This document shows positions 44,411-54,287 of a stretch of DNA of 64,000 nucleotides, one piece after another; the stretch's first letter is position 1; each line of letters opens with the position of its first letter. A model generated the notes under the pieces. The model saw only the letters and a list, made by a program, of their open reading frames with translations. It was not told the origin of the DNA and searched no databases. The DNA is from Microbulbifer elongatus (lineage in GTDB: Bacteria > Pseudomonadota > Gammaproteobacteria > Pseudomonadales > Cellvibrionaceae): the NCBI RefSeq assembly GCF_021165935.1, contig NZ_CP088953.1, positions 3,147,501 through 3,211,500 of the forward strand, read 5' to 3'. A program made the translations under genes and the position numbers.

Positions 44411-45313
44411 TCATGCATCCCGTTGGGCATCAAACAGACCGGAAGACAGATACCGATCGCCCCGGTCACAGATGATCGCGACGATGGTGGCATTCTCCAC
44501 TGCTGCGGATATTTTCAGGGCCCCCGCCACGGCACCCCCAGAGGAGACACCACAGAAAATACCCTCTTCCCGCGCCAGGCGGCGCGTCATGGCCTCGGCT
44601 TCCGCCTGACTGATATCCATGACCCGATCCACTTCCTCGGGCACGAAGATCTTCGGCAGGTAAGCCTGGGGCCAGCGTCGGATTCCGGGAATGGACGAGC
44701 CTTCGGTGGGCTGCAGGCCAATAATCTGAACATCGGGGTTCTGCTGCTTCAGGTAGCGACCACACCCCATAATCGTTCCTGTGGTGCCCATGGAAGACAC
44801 AAAGTGCGTGATCTGACCGCCGGTCTGACGCCAGATCTCCGGGCCCGTGCTGTCGATATGTGCGCTGGGATTGTCCCGGTTGGAGAACTGGTCCAGCACC
44901 AGCCCCCGGCCTTCCGCCTGCATTTGTAGTGCCAGGTCCCGCGCCCCTTCCATACCCTGTTCGGCGGTCACCAGGATCAACTCGGCGCCGTAGGCGGTCA
45001 TCGCCGCCTTGCGTTCTTCGGTGGCACTCTCGGGCATAATCAGGATCAGGCGATAGCCCTTGATGGCCGCCGCCATGGCCAGTGCAATACCGGTGTTACC
45101 ACTGGTTGCCTCGATCAGGGTGTCTCCCGGCGTAATCTGCCCGCGGGCTTCTGCGCGACTGATCATCGACAACGCGGGCCGGTCCTTCACCGACCCCGCA
45201 GGATTATTGCCCTCCAGCTTGAGCAGCAACGTATTACTGGTGTCTCCTTGCAGTCGCTGCAAGCGCACCAGTGGCGTATTGCCAACGCAGTCGGCAATCG
45301 TCGGATATTCCAT
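44411..45313 (-). CDS. cysM: Cysteine synthase B (O-acetylserine sulfhydrylase)
   Basis: A 300-residue PLP fold-type II enzyme. The cofactor Lys lies in NPAGSVKDRPALSMI, the substrate loop is EATSGNTGIALAMAAA, and the phosphate loop is SSMGTTGTIMGCGRYL. It makes cysteine (or S-sulfocysteine) from O-acetylserine. The start at 45313 gives MEYPTIADCVGNTPLVRLQ, matching the family beginning; upstream ATGs at 45331 and 45379 add unlikely residues. It is followed by relA at 53 bases and diverges from the hybrid kinase. Confidence 0.93.
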   Translation of the reverse strand: MEYPTIADCVGNTPLVRLQRLQGDTSNTLLLKLEGNNPAGSVKDRPALSMISRAEARGQITPGDTLIEATSGNTGIALAMAAAIKGYRLILIMPESATEERKAAMTAYGAELILVTAEQGMEGARDLALQMQAEGRGLVLDQFSNRDNPSAHIDSTGPEIWRQTGGQITHFVSSMGTTGTIMGCGRYLKQQNPDVQIIGLQPTEGSSIPGIRRWPQAYLPKIFVPEEVDRVMDISQAEAEAMTRRLAREEGIFCGVSSGGAVAGALKISAAVENATIVAIICDRGDRYLSSGLFDAQRDA

Positions 45314-45538
45314 AGTCAACTTCAGGTCCATCGCTTGGTACATAGAACGCGTCAATGGGCGTTTCAAGGGGCGGCCCATGGGATAGGCGGGCGCACATTC
45401 TACCTGCCCGCGGGCCTGGCTGCGAATCCGGACCCGAATACCTGGCCACTGACAAGGTTAAATGGGGCTGGTTTCTGCTGTCAGCGCAGGTAGAATCGGA
45501 CAAAAATAACACAATCGATACAGGCGCGATCAGGCAAC

Positions 45539-48454
45539 ATGGTTCACCCCACCTCCTCAGATCCGACATCCACGTCGCAAAGCCGGCGCCGCAAAAGCAA
45601 GCGCAGACTGTCGCTGCGGGCGCTACTGTTCCGCTATGCCATGACCCCCGCGCTGATCCTGGCTGTACTGCTCTGCCTGCTGTTCACCCTGCAGCAAATG
45701 AGCGACCGGCGTGACCTGTTGTTGAGTCACTGTCGCGCAAGCGCCGAGCAGCTGGTGGAACTGATTCATCTGAGCGATGGCTACGCCTTCGAAGAGCGGA
45801 TCCAGTGGCTGGACAAGAGCCTGATGGCACTGATGCTGGAGCGGGACATGATCCGCTCGGTACAGCTGTACCGGGCAGACCGGAACAGCGAGGGTGTCGA
45901 GGAGTTCAAGCTGATTTCCAGCGTAGGGCCGCGCCCGCGTACCACGTTTACTGCTGACGAACTGCGCGGCAAATCCGCGCATGTGCACGAGGACCTGAAA
46001 AGCCTGCAGGTACTGCAGCCCCTGATCGGCGAAGATGCCAACTGCTGGCTGAGCATTGAGCTGCACCGCCCCTACTTCCTGGTCGGCACCTATCAAGTGG
46101 CTCTGGTGGGGTTGGTGGGGCTGATCATCTGCAGCCTGGTGGCGCTGGTCTGGGCGGTGGCCATGTCGGAACGCGCCTCCCGCAGCATGGATCGGATCAA
46201 GGAATCCCTGCGCACGATCGGGACCGGTAAATTTGCTACCCGCGTCCCCAACTCCCACAACCTGGAGCTGTTCCAACTGGGGGAGGAAATCAACCAGATG
46301 GCGCGCAACCTGGCTGAGTACCACCGCGATTACCAGGAAGGGCTCCACCAGACCATGGAAGACCTGCGTCAGTCTCTGGACGCCATGGAAGAACAGAATA
46401 TCGGGCTGGAAATCGCGCGTAAAAAAGCCGAGGAAAACAGCCGGGTGAAATCCACCTTCCTGGCCAATACCAGTCACGAAATCCGCACCCCACTCAACGG
46501 CATTATCGGATTCACCAACCTTTTGCTGAAAACAGAGGTCGATCAGCTGCAGCACGATTACCTGCAGACAATTCTGCGCTCTTCCGAGAACCTGCTTACG
46601 TCGATCAATGACATTCTCGACTTTTCCCGCATCGAATCCGGCAATCTGGTGCTCGACCACAGTCCCATGAACCTGGGGCAGGTATTGGAGGAAACACTGC
46701 AGATACTCGCGCCCTACGGCTACGAGCACAATCTGGAGCTGGTTCCCTTTGTCGATCCGCAATTACCGCCTTCTCAAATCGGCGATCCGCTGCGCATCAA
46801 ACAGATCCTGACCAATCTGGTGAGCTCGGCGATCCGGTGCTCGGAAAACGGCAGTATTCCGGTACGGATCGCCGTGTTGAGTGGCAAGGAATCAGAGCTG
46901 ATGGTCCGCATCAGTATTACCGACAACGGCAAGCGCTGTGACGAGCAGTGTCGCCACGAGCTGAGGCTAATGCTGACCGGCACCGCCAGTCAGCAGCAGT
47001 TGTCCAACAGCGGCATGGGGCTGGGTATTGCCCGGAACCTGGTGCAGTCCATGCAGGGGGAAATCAGTCTCGACGACAATGACCAGGGCGGCTGCACATA
47101 CTGGATCCAGCTGCCGCTGACCATCGACCGCAATCGCATTGGCGTAACGCGCGAACAGTTCCCCGGCTGCCGCCTGCTGCTGGTGGACCCGAACCCCATG
47201 ACCCGCCAGCAGATCTACCAGCAACTGTCTTACTGGCGTGCGGCCCCCCTGGAACACACCGATGGTGAAAACCTGGTGCCTGCCGTCGAGCAGATGTGGC
47301 GCCACGACGCCCTGCCCGACGGGCTTATTATCGACACGGCCCTCGCCGACAATGATTTCGACAATTTTATCAGTACTGTGCAGCAACTGATCGACACCTA
47401 TCAGTGCCGGGTCATTATCCAGGGATCACCGGTGGATCTGCGTCGCTGCTACGACGCGCTGCGCACCCGGGTGCTCGCCTTCCTCGCCAAACCGGTCAGC
47501 CGCGAAGGCCTGTTGCGTGCTCTCAAGCGCGCGGTCCCTCAGCAGGCGCAGTCACGCCCACAGACCGGCACCTTTCCGGCTCTGCCCTGGCCCACCCAGC
47601 CCCGCGTTCTGGTGGTAGACGACTACGAAGCCAACCGACGCTTAATGGGTGAACTCCTCCGCGCCCAGCATATCGAAGCGACCCTTGCCGACAGCGGTGA
47701 GGAGGCACTGCGACTGTGGCGAGAGCAGCATTTCGATATGATCTTCATGGACATCCAGATGCCGGGGCTCGATGGCATCGCCACCACCCAGACGATCCGC
47801 AGCGAAGAGTGCGGGCGGCGCACGCCGGTGATCGCCCTTACCGCGCACGCGGGCACGGAAGAAAAGTCGCGGCTGCTGAGTGCCGGCCTCGACGACTACC
47901 TCAGCAAGCCGGTTAGCGAGAGCCAGTTGACGCACACGGTAAAACGCTGGATGGAAGTGAGCGCTCCCGGCGACACCGCGCGCCCGCTGACGACCCTGAT
48001 GGAGCCGCGACTGGTAGACATCACAGAAAGCCTCAATCTGGCGAACCAGGATGGGCGGCTCGCGCGGGACCTTCTGCGCATGCTGCTGAAAGGACTGCAC
48101 GAAGACGAGCAGGAGCTGGCCAGAATGGCGCAAAGTGGTGACTACCTGGCAATGTTCGAGCGCGTGCACCGGCTGCATGGGGGCTGCTGCTACTGCGGTG
48201 TACCGCGCCTGCGCACCGCCACCGAACAGTTACAGGAGCTGTTGCGACCATTGCAGGAGAAACAACCGAATAGCGGGTCGCCGACCACCCCTTCCGCCGT
48301 TGGTGAGCACCTGGACAGAACAGCCTTCGACGCAGCCTACCAGCTGGTGCGTAAAGAGGTGCGCGGGCTACGGGACTGGGCTGCAGACCAGGACCTGGAT
48401 GCCCTGTTTGGGTTGGAGTGCGCAGAAAACTCCGCAGAGTCCCGGAGCAGCTGA
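45539..48454 (+). CDS. barA: BarA/GacS-type hybrid sensor histidine kinase with degenerate ATP-binding domain
   Basis: A 971-residue hybrid kinase. Two transmembrane helices (about 32-52 and 183-205) flank a periplasmic domain. HAMP (about 205-260), HisKA with His313 (NTSHEIRTPLNG), HATPase (about 415-530), a degenerate receiver (about 540-665), a canonical receiver (about 685-800, phosphoacceptor Asp738 in FMDIQMPG) and an HPt domain with His877 (RVHRLHGG) follow. The order and neighbours (cysM, relA) match GacS/BarA, which controls Csr small RNAs through GacA/UvrY. The N-box second Asn is Ser430 (NLVSSAIRC) and the G1 box is DNGKR at 462-466 instead of DxGxG; the G2 box GMGLGIA is kept. Confidence 0.88.
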   Translation: MVHPTSSDPTSTSQSRRRKSKRRLSLRALLFRYAMTPALILAVLLCLLFTLQQMSDRRDLLLSHCRASAEQLVELIHLSDGYAFEERIQWLDKSLMALMLERDMIRSVQLYRADRNSEGVEEFKLISSVGPRPRTTFTADELRGKSAHVHEDLKSLQVLQPLIGEDANCWLSIELHRPYFLVGTYQVALVGLVGLIICSLVALVWAVAMSERASRSMDRIKESLRTIGTGKFATRVPNSHNLELFQLGEEINQMARNLAEYHRDYQEGLHQTMEDLRQSLDAMEEQNIGLEIARKKAEENSRVKSTFLANTSHEIRTPLNGIIGFTNLLLKTEVDQLQHDYLQTILRSSENLLTSINDILDFSRIESGNLVLDHSPMNLGQVLEETLQILAPYGYEHNLELVPFVDPQLPPSQIGDPLRIKQILTNLVSSAIRCSENGSIPVRIAVLSGKESELMVRISITDNGKRCDEQCRHELRLMLTGTASQQQLSNSGMGLGIARNLVQSMQGEISLDDNDQGGCTYWIQLPLTIDRNRIGVTREQFPGCRLLLVDPNPMTRQQIYQQLSYWRAAPLEHTDGENLVPAVEQMWRHDALPDGLIIDTALADNDFDNFISTVQQLIDTYQCRVIIQGSPVDLRRCYDALRTRVLAFLAKPVSREGLLRALKRAVPQQAQSRPQTGTFPALPWPTQPRVLVVDDYEANRRLMGELLRAQHIEATLADSGEEALRLWREQHFDMIFMDIQMPGLDGIATTQTIRSEECGRRTPVIALTAHAGTEEKSRLLSAGLDDYLSKPVSESQLTHTVKRWMEVSAPGDTARPLTTLMEPRLVDITESLNLANQDGRLARDLLRMLLKGLHEDEQELARMAQSGDYLAMFERVHRLHGGCCYCGVPRLRTATEQLQELLRPLQEKQPNSGSPTTPSAVGEHLDRTAFDAAYQLVRKEVRGLRDWAADQDLDALFGLECAENSAESRSS

Positions 48455-48477
48455 AACCCGTCAATGCCGGGGGGAAA

Positions 48478-49248
48478 TCAATCCGCGCTGTATACCTGAC
48501 GGAACAGCTCGCGACTTTTCAGCGGGCGATGCCCGAGTAAGGGGCCCAACAACAGCCGGGTCAGACGTTTGGCATCGGCGAGCGGATGCCCCCGCCCCCC
48601 TTCGCCGCGCTCACATTGCGCACCCTCTGCAAGCCACTGCGCCACTTGCAATAGTTGCCCGCCGCCAAAATCTGCTCCGCGCGGTGTCTGCCCCGGCGGT
48701 ATCACCACAGGAATGAACCCATCCTCCTGGGTCAACCGGTACACCCTGTCCGGCCGTATTACCGCCCCTTCGATGGCACAGTAATCCAGCTCCGGACAGC
48801 TACCCAACGCCTGCAACAGATGCAGCTCAAACAACCGCAGCGGTGGCTCCAGTTCCTCACTGGAATCACCGGACAACTCCGCCAACTGTTGCAGCAAATC
48901 CTGATACGCGGCGAAAACAGACACCAGGCTTTCCCCTTCCGGCATCAGCCGAACCAGCAACTCATTGGCGTACAGCCCCGCGTAGACCGCGCGCCCTTTC
49001 AGCCAGAGTGGCTGACCCGCGTTCTCCAGAGGCCCGAGCGTCTTGAGGTCGTGGCGCCCCAGCAGAGTCACCAGTAATGGCGTGAAGGGTTGCAGGGCGC
49101 GCTGGCGACGCTGCTTGTCACGGCGCGCGCCTTTGGCAATGCAGGCAATGCGCCCGTAATCCGGGGTCAACAGTTCCAGTATCAGACTGGAGTCCCGAAA
49201 CGGGCGGGAGTGGAGAATATAGGCAGGTTGCGGAGGCAGCTGTTGCAC
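48478..49248 (-). CDS. recO: DNA repair protein RecO
   Basis: A 256-residue RecO that, with RecF and RecR, loads RecA onto SSB-coated gaps. The N-terminal OB fold reads PAYILHSRPFRDSSLILELLTPDYGRIACIAKGAR, and the helical C-terminal part includes LRLFELHLLQALGSCPELDYCAI. The zinc-finger cysteines of some RecO proteins are not obvious. It is 17 bases downstream of era. pdxJ, the usual next gene in many relatives, is absent. Confidence 0.93.
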   Translation of the reverse strand: MQQLPPQPAYILHSRPFRDSSLILELLTPDYGRIACIAKGARRDKQRRQRALQPFTPLLVTLLGRHDLKTLGPLENAGQPLWLKGRAVYAGLYANELLVRLMPEGESLVSVFAAYQDLLQQLAELSGDSSEELEPPLRLFELHLLQALGSCPELDYCAIEGAVIRPDRVYRLTQEDGFIPVVIPPGQTPRGADFGGGQLLQVAQWLAEGAQCERGEGGRGHPLADAKRLTRLLLGPLLGHRPLKSRELFRQVYSAD

Positions 49249-49265
49249 GGCAAATTGCCGAAGGG

Positions 49266-50177
49266 TTACTGTTTATCGACGTAGCCGAGGCTGCGCAGCG
49301 CGCGCTCGTCGTCGGACCAGCCAGATTTCACCTTCACCCACAGGTTCAGCATCACCTTGCTGTCAAACAGCTTCTCCATATCCAGCCGGGCCTGCTGGCC
49401 GATCTGCTTGATGCGCTCACCCTTGGTGCCGATCAGAATGCGTTTCTGGCCGTTGCGTTCCACCAGTATTGCCGCACTGATGTGCAGCACTTTGCCTTCC
49501 TGGGAAAACTCTTCCACTTCCACAGTGACCGCATAGGGGATCTCCGCGCCCAACTGGCGCATCACCTTCTCGCGCACGATTTCTGCAGCGAGAAAACGGG
49601 AACTGCGGTCGGTAATCTGGTCTTCTTCAAAGAAGTGCATGCCTTCCGGCAGGCGCTCGACGATCACATCTTCCAGAGACTGCAGGTTGGAGGTACGCAG
49701 CGCTGAGATCGGCACGATTTCCGCATCCGGGAAGCGCTCCTGTAATGCCTGCAGCTGAGGGAGCAGCGCATTCTTATCCTGCAACTGGTCCACCTTGTTC
49801 ACTGCGACGATCAGTGGACATTTGAGCCCTCGCAGCTTTTGTGCCACCAGCTCGTCCCCTTCGGTCCAGCGCGCTGGCTCCACCACAAAGACCACCACGT
49901 CCACATCCCGGGTGGAACTGATGGCCGCGCGATTCATATAGCGGTTGATCGCCTTTTCCTCCCCGGCGTGAAGCCCGGGGGTGTCCACAAAGATGATCTG
50001 GTGCTGCCCGTCGGTCTTGATCCCCAGCATATTGTGCCGGGTAGTCTGGGGCTTGCGGGAGGTAATACAGATCTTCTGCCCCAGCATATGGTTCAGCAGC
50101 GTCGATTTCCCCACATTGGGGCGGCCGACAATCGCGACATAGCCGCAGCGGGACGTGGAGGTATTGGGTTCGCTCAA
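49266..50177 (-). CDS. era: GTPase Era
   Basis: A 303-residue GTPase that binds 16S rRNA and aids 30S assembly. G motifs are G1 [10 protein letters not shown]3 DTPG and G4 NKVD. The C-terminal KH domain has [34 protein letters not shown]. It follows rnc in the usual rnc-era-recO order. Confidence 0.97.
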   Translation of the reverse strand: MSEPNTSTSRCGYVAIVGRPNVGKSTLLNHMLGQKICITSRKPQTTRHNMLGIKTDGQHQIIFVDTPGLHAGEEKAINRYMNRAAISSTRDVDVVVFVVEPARWTEGDELVAQKLRGLKCPLIVAVNKVDQLQDKNALLPQLQALQERFPDAEIVPISALRTSNLQSLEDVIVERLPEGMHFFEEDQITDRSSRFLAAEIVREKVMRQLGAEIPYAVTVEVEEFSQEGKVLHISAAILVERNGQKRILIGTKGERIKQIGQQARLDMEKLFDSKVMLNLWVKVKSGWSDDERALRSLGYVDKQ

Positions 50178-50260
50178 GGGAATCTCCGAGCTGGTCGAAT
50201 GGGCCCGCCGCGTGGCGGGCCGGTCAGTATTGGCAATGCGACTTGCTGCCGATTATAGGC

Positions 50261-50941
50261 TCAGCCCTGCCCGGTCAGTCGCGCGTAGGCTTCAGTGGCG
50301 GCGGCTTTTTCTGCCGCCCGGCGGTTTCCGGCAATACCCTTGGCGGGTTCGCTCAAGCCGGACACCCGGCACTCCACCACAAACTGCTGAGAGTGCTCCT
50401 CTCCCGCCACTTCTACCACGGTGTAATCCGGAAGCGGCTTCTGCCGGGCCTGTAACCACTCCTGCAGACGGGTTTTTGGATCTTTCGCGGTTTCCAGCGA
50501 AAGGCTTTGCAGGCGCGGCGCAAACCAGGCGAGAACCCGCTCCCGGGCCGCTTCAAATCCGGAATCCAGATAGATGGCGCCGATAATCGCCTCTACCGCA
50601 TCGGCAAGAATCGAGGCGCGGCGATGACCGCCACTTTTCATTTCCCCTTCCCCAAGCCGCAGGCACTCGCCGAGCTCGAGCTCCCGTGCCACCTTGGCCA
50701 GAGTCTCGCCACTGACCAGTTGCGCACGCAGGCGACTCATCTGACCTTCACGGCCATCGGGAAATTTTTCAAACAGCGCCGCACTGATGGTAAACCCGAG
50801 AATCGAGTCGCCGAGGAATTCCAGCCGTTCATTGTTACGGCTGCCATGAGAGCGGTGGGTAAGTGCCAGGTCAAGCAATTCCGCCCGGGTAAACTGGTAT
50901 CCCAGGCGGTTGCCCAACCGTTGCAGATGGAGGTCTGTCAC
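50261..50941 (-). CDS. rnc: Ribonuclease III
   Basis: A 226-residue double-strand-specific endoribonuclease that processes rRNA precursors and some mRNAs. The catalytic signature is [13 protein letters not shown], with further metal ligands in [19 protein letters not shown] dsRNA-binding domain occupies about residues 155-224 ([20 protein letters not shown]). It starts 3 bases after the DUF4845 stop. Confidence 0.97.
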   Translation of the reverse strand: MTDLHLQRLGNRLGYQFTRAELLDLALTHRSHGSRNNERLEFLGDSILGFTISAALFEKFPDGREGQMSRLRAQLVSGETLAKVARELELGECLRLGEGEMKSGGHRRASILADAVEAIIGAIYLDSGFEAARERVLAWFAPRLQSLSLETAKDPKTRLQEWLQARQKPLPDYTVVEVAGEEHSQQFVVECRVSGLSEPAKGIAGNRRAAEKAAATEAYARLTGQG

Positions 50942-50944
50942 CGG

Positions 50945-51397
50945 TTAATAGTCGTCTCGCTTGCGAAATTGCTCAAGATCCACGAGTGGCTCGCAGCAGA
51001 GCTCGGGCTTGGCAGTATTCAGTTGTTTATCGAATTTCATCACCACATCCACATTGTGGAACAGCGGTTGACGAAGCTCGTAGTTGATGCTGACCAGAGT
51101 ACTGTCGGCACCGCGAATAATCCTGACCGAGTTGACCGGTTCACCACGCACGTTATTGATGGTGAAGAAGCGGTCCAGCTCGCGCTTGATTTCGGTATTG
51201 CTCATTTCGCGGATGCCCGCATTCTGAGACAGGGAATGCAGCCCCTCTTCGACGAAGTGCGCATCCACGTAGGCCGGCCCCATTTTGGAGACAACGGTCA
51301 AGCCAAAACCGAATACCGCAATAATCGCCAGCCAGCCCCAGTAGCTCATGCCCCGCTGGCCCGCCATGCTGCGTGAAATCTGTGTATTCAATGCCAT
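50945..51397 (-). CDS. DUF4845 single-pass membrane protein
   Basis: A 150-residue protein with one N-terminal transmembrane helix at about residues 18-37 (GMSYWGWLAIIAVFGFGLTVV) and a small periplasmic domain. Between lepB and rnc, this small gene is conserved in many pseudomonads and relatives; its function is unknown. Spacing to rnc is 3 bases, so it is translated with it. Confidence 0.85.
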   Translation of the reverse strand: MALNTQISRSMAGQRGMSYWGWLAIIAVFGFGLTVVSKMGPAYVDAHFVEEGLHSLSQNAGIREMSNTEIKRELDRFFTINNVRGEPVNSVRIIRGADSTLVSINYELRQPLFHNVDVVMKFDKQLNTAKPELCCEPLVDLEQFRKRDDY

Positions 51398-51421
51398 GTC
51401 GATCTACCGATTGTTATCGTT

Positions 51422-52195
51422 TTAATCAATGCCCCCTACCCGGTCAAAGCTGGGTAGGCTCAGTAGTTTCTCCCAATGCATCCAGATTGCAAAGGCTTTG
51501 CCGACAATGTCTTCCTCGGGTACAAAGCCCCACTTGCGGCTGTCGAGACTGTTGTCACGGTTATCACCCACCATGAAATAGTGGCCTTCCGGGACTTTCA
51601 GGGTCCGGATATTACCAAACGGACCGGGGCGGCTCTGTTTTGCGGTCAGATGACGGTGCCCACCGAGGGTTTCCCATAGCAGCTCGCGGCCGGGGTTCTC
51701 CGTGTCGAAGCGGATAAACTCCTGGGGCATTGCCTCGCCATTGATGTACAGCTGGTTGTTCACGATACGAATCTCGTCCCCCGGCAATCCGATGACCCGC
51801 TTGATGTAGTAGGTCTCGTTCATGTGCGGAGGGAAGAACACCATCACATCGCCACGCTTGGGTTCGCCGATATCCATTACCTTGGTACGGCTTACCGGCA
51901 GGCGCAGGCCATAGGCAAACTTGTTGACCAGGATAAAGTCTCCCACTTCCAGGGTGGGATCCATGGAGGCAGACGGGATCTGAAAGGGCTCGACCACAAA
52001 GGAGCGCAGCACGAACACAATCGCCAGAACCGGGAAGAAAGACTTGGCGTACTCCACTGCCACCGGTTCCTGTACCGGCTGCCCTTTCGCCGCCTGCGCC
52101 TTGCGCCCGCGGGCGAGAAACAGTGCATCAAACAGCCAGATCACCCCTGTCACCACAACCAGCAACAGCAAAATTAGGGGGAAGTTGATATCCAT
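51422..52195 (-). CDS. lepB: Signal peptidase I
   Basis: A 257-residue membrane peptidase that removes Sec/Tat signal peptides at the periplasmic face. Two N-terminal transmembrane helices precede the catalytic Ser in IPSASMDPTLEVGDFILVNKF. The catalytic Lys lies in YYIKRVIGLPGD, and GHYFMVGDNRDNSLDSR is box E. It lies about 97 bases downstream of lepA. Confidence 0.96.
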   Translation of the reverse strand: MDINFPLILLLLVVVTGVIWLFDALFLARGRKAQAAKGQPVQEPVAVEYAKSFFPVLAIVFVLRSFVVEPFQIPSASMDPTLEVGDFILVNKFAYGLRLPVSRTKVMDIGEPKRGDVMVFFPPHMNETYYIKRVIGLPGDEIRIVNNQLYINGEAMPQEFIRFDTENPGRELLWETLGGHRHLTAKQSRPGPFGNIRTLKVPEGHYFMVGDNRDNSLDSRKWGFVPEEDIVGKAFAIWMHWEKLLSLPSFDRVGGID

Positions 52196-52291
52196 TCAGT
52201 TGTCTCTTTCCGACTGCTTCTTATTGGATGTAGCCGGAGGTCACCCGGGACCCCGGCCACTGAACGTCAATTCTGCCAGATTATGGACGCA

Positions 52292-54097
52292 TCAATTGTC
52301 CACTTTGAGCACCGCAAGGAAGGCATCCTGTGGCACTTCGACTTTGCCCAGCTGCTTCATACGGCGCTTACCGGCCTTCTGCTTCTCCAGCAGTTTCTTC
52401 TTACGGGTCACGTCGCCACCATAACACTTGGCGGTGACGTTTTTGCGCAGGGCTTTCACCGTGGTACGGGCAACCACCTGGCCACCGATAGCGGCCTGAA
52501 TCGCCACATCGAACATCTGCCGTGGAATCAGCTCCTTCATTTTTTCTGCCAGGGCACGACCGCGTTGTTGCGCGTTGTCCCGATGCAGAATCACCGCCAG
52601 AGCGTCCACCCGCTCGCCGTTGATCAGGATATCAAGGCGCACCAGTTTTGCCGGGTCAAAGCGCACAAAGTTGTAATCCAGTGAGGCAAAGCCGCGGCTC
52701 ACGGACTTGAGACGGTCGAAGAAGTCCATGACCACTTCACTCATGGGCAGCTCGTAGCGCAGGGAGACCTGCCCGCCCACATATTGCATATCTTTCTGGA
52801 TACCGCGTTTTTCCACACACAGGGTAATCACATTACCCAGGTAATCCTGCGGCACCAGAATATTGGCTTCCACGATGGGCTCACGCATCTCTTCGATCTG
52901 CCCCAGGTCGGGCATGCGTGAGGGGTTATCCATATTGACGATATCGCCGTTGGTCAGTTCCACCTCGTAGACCACCGTTGGCGCAGTGGTGATCAGATCC
53001 AGATTGTACTCGCGCTCCAGACGCTCCTGGATAATCTCCATGTGCAGCATACCGAGAAAGCCACAACGGAAGCCAAAGCCCAGGGCGTCGGAGGTCTCCG
53101 GCTCGTAGAACAGGGAGGCGTCGTTCAGGGAGAGTTTGTCCAGGGCATCCCGGAAGGCTTCATAGTCATCAGAGCTTACGGGGAACAGGCCGGCATACAC
53201 CTGCGGTTTGACCCGCTGGAAGCCCGGCAGCATTTCCACGGCATCCGAATCCTTGGCGTGCGTCAGGGTGTCGCCCACCGGCGCCCCGTGAATGTCCTTG
53301 ATACCCGCCACAACAAAGCCCACTTCACCGGCCTTGAGCTCGCCGGTTTCCTTGCGCTTGGGGGTAAACACACCAACACTATCCACCACATGGGCGCGGC
53401 CGATGGACTTGGTGACGATTTTGTCTTTGTTCTTCAGGGTGCCCTGAACCACCCGCACCAGCGACACAACCCCCAGGTAGCTGTCGAACCAGGAATCGAT
53501 AATCAGCGCCTGCAGCGGGGCTTCCACATCCCCTTGCGGCGGTGGTACCAGACGCACCAGGTCTTCCAGCACGTCTTCGATACCCAGACCGGACTTGGCG
53601 CTACAGCGGGTCGCCTCGGTGGCGTCGATCCCGATAATGTCTTCGATTTCTTCCGCGACTTTCTCCGGCTCGGCCTGGGGCAGATCCATCTTGTTCAGAA
53701 CCGGGATCACTTCCAGGCCCTGCTCGATCGCGGTGTAACAGTTGGCGACGGATTGCGCCTCTACCCCCTGGGCCGCGTCCACCACCAGCAGTGCGCCCTC
53801 ACAGGCCGCCAGTGAGCGGGATACTTCGTAGGAAAAGTCCACGTGCCCGGGGGTATCAATAAAGTTCAGCTGATAGGTTTTGCCGTCGCGGGCTTTGTAG
53901 TCCAGAGTCACGCTCTGGGCCTTGATGGTGATGCCCCGTTCCCGCTCGATGTCCATACTATCGAGTACTTGCGCCGCCATCTCACGGTCAGTCAGGCCAC
54001 CACACACCTGGATAAAGCGGTCTGCGAGGGTGGATTTGCCGTGGTCGATGTGGGCAATAATGGAAAAGTTGCGGATATGGGAGAGATCAGTGGCCAC
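52292..54097 (-). CDS. lepA: Elongation factor 4 (LepA)
   Basis: A 601-residue translational GTPase. G1 is [14 protein letters not shown]3 DTPGHVDF and G4 NKMD. The LepA-specific C-terminal domain ends with [28 protein letters not shown]. It acts on ribosomes, with roles in 30S biogenesis and translation under stress. It heads lepB in the usual order. Confidence 0.97.
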   Translation of the reverse strand: MATDLSHIRNFSIIAHIDHGKSTLADRFIQVCGGLTDREMAAQVLDSMDIERERGITIKAQSVTLDYKARDGKTYQLNFIDTPGHVDFSYEVSRSLAACEGALLVVDAAQGVEAQSVANCYTAIEQGLEVIPVLNKMDLPQAEPEKVAEEIEDIIGIDATEATRCSAKSGLGIEDVLEDLVRLVPPPQGDVEAPLQALIIDSWFDSYLGVVSLVRVVQGTLKNKDKIVTKSIGRAHVVDSVGVFTPKRKETGELKAGEVGFVVAGIKDIHGAPVGDTLTHAKDSDAVEMLPGFQRVKPQVYAGLFPVSSDDYEAFRDALDKLSLNDASLFYEPETSDALGFGFRCGFLGMLHMEIIQERLEREYNLDLITTAPTVVYEVELTNGDIVNMDNPSRMPDLGQIEEMREPIVEANILVPQDYLGNVITLCVEKRGIQKDMQYVGGQVSLRYELPMSEVVMDFFDRLKSVSRGFASLDYNFVRFDPAKLVRLDILINGERVDALAVILHRDNAQQRGRALAEKMKELIPRQMFDVAIQAAIGGQVVARTTVKALRKNVTAKCYGGDVTRKKKLLEKQKAGKRRMKQLGKVEVPQDAFLAVLKVDN

Positions 54098-54227
54098 TGC
54101 GAGGATAAAACCTTTTAAAAATCAGTGAGTTAATGGGCGGACCGGGCCGCGCTGTGGGCGCAAGTCTAACAGGTTGCGCAAAAAGTGCATCCAATCTGTC
54201 TACAACCCTCGGGACTGTTGGCCTCGG

Positions 54228-54261
54228 GCAAGTTGAGGGCATGGTGGTGCCCTCAGCTTGC
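54228..54261. terminator. Strong hairpin after mucD
   Basis: GCAAGTTGAGGGCA pairs with TGCCCTCAGCTTGC (14 positions, with one G-U possible in RNA) around a 6-base loop. It lies about 27 bases past the mucD stop. No T-tract follows on the minus strand, so it may protect or end the transcript by another route. Confidence 0.5.
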
Positions 54262-54287
54262 GCCCCTCACATGATCTTTCGCCGCGG

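Noticed and set aside
45623..46762. 379-codon open frame on the minus strand
   Set aside because: Antisense to the hybrid kinase and without any recognisable family pattern.
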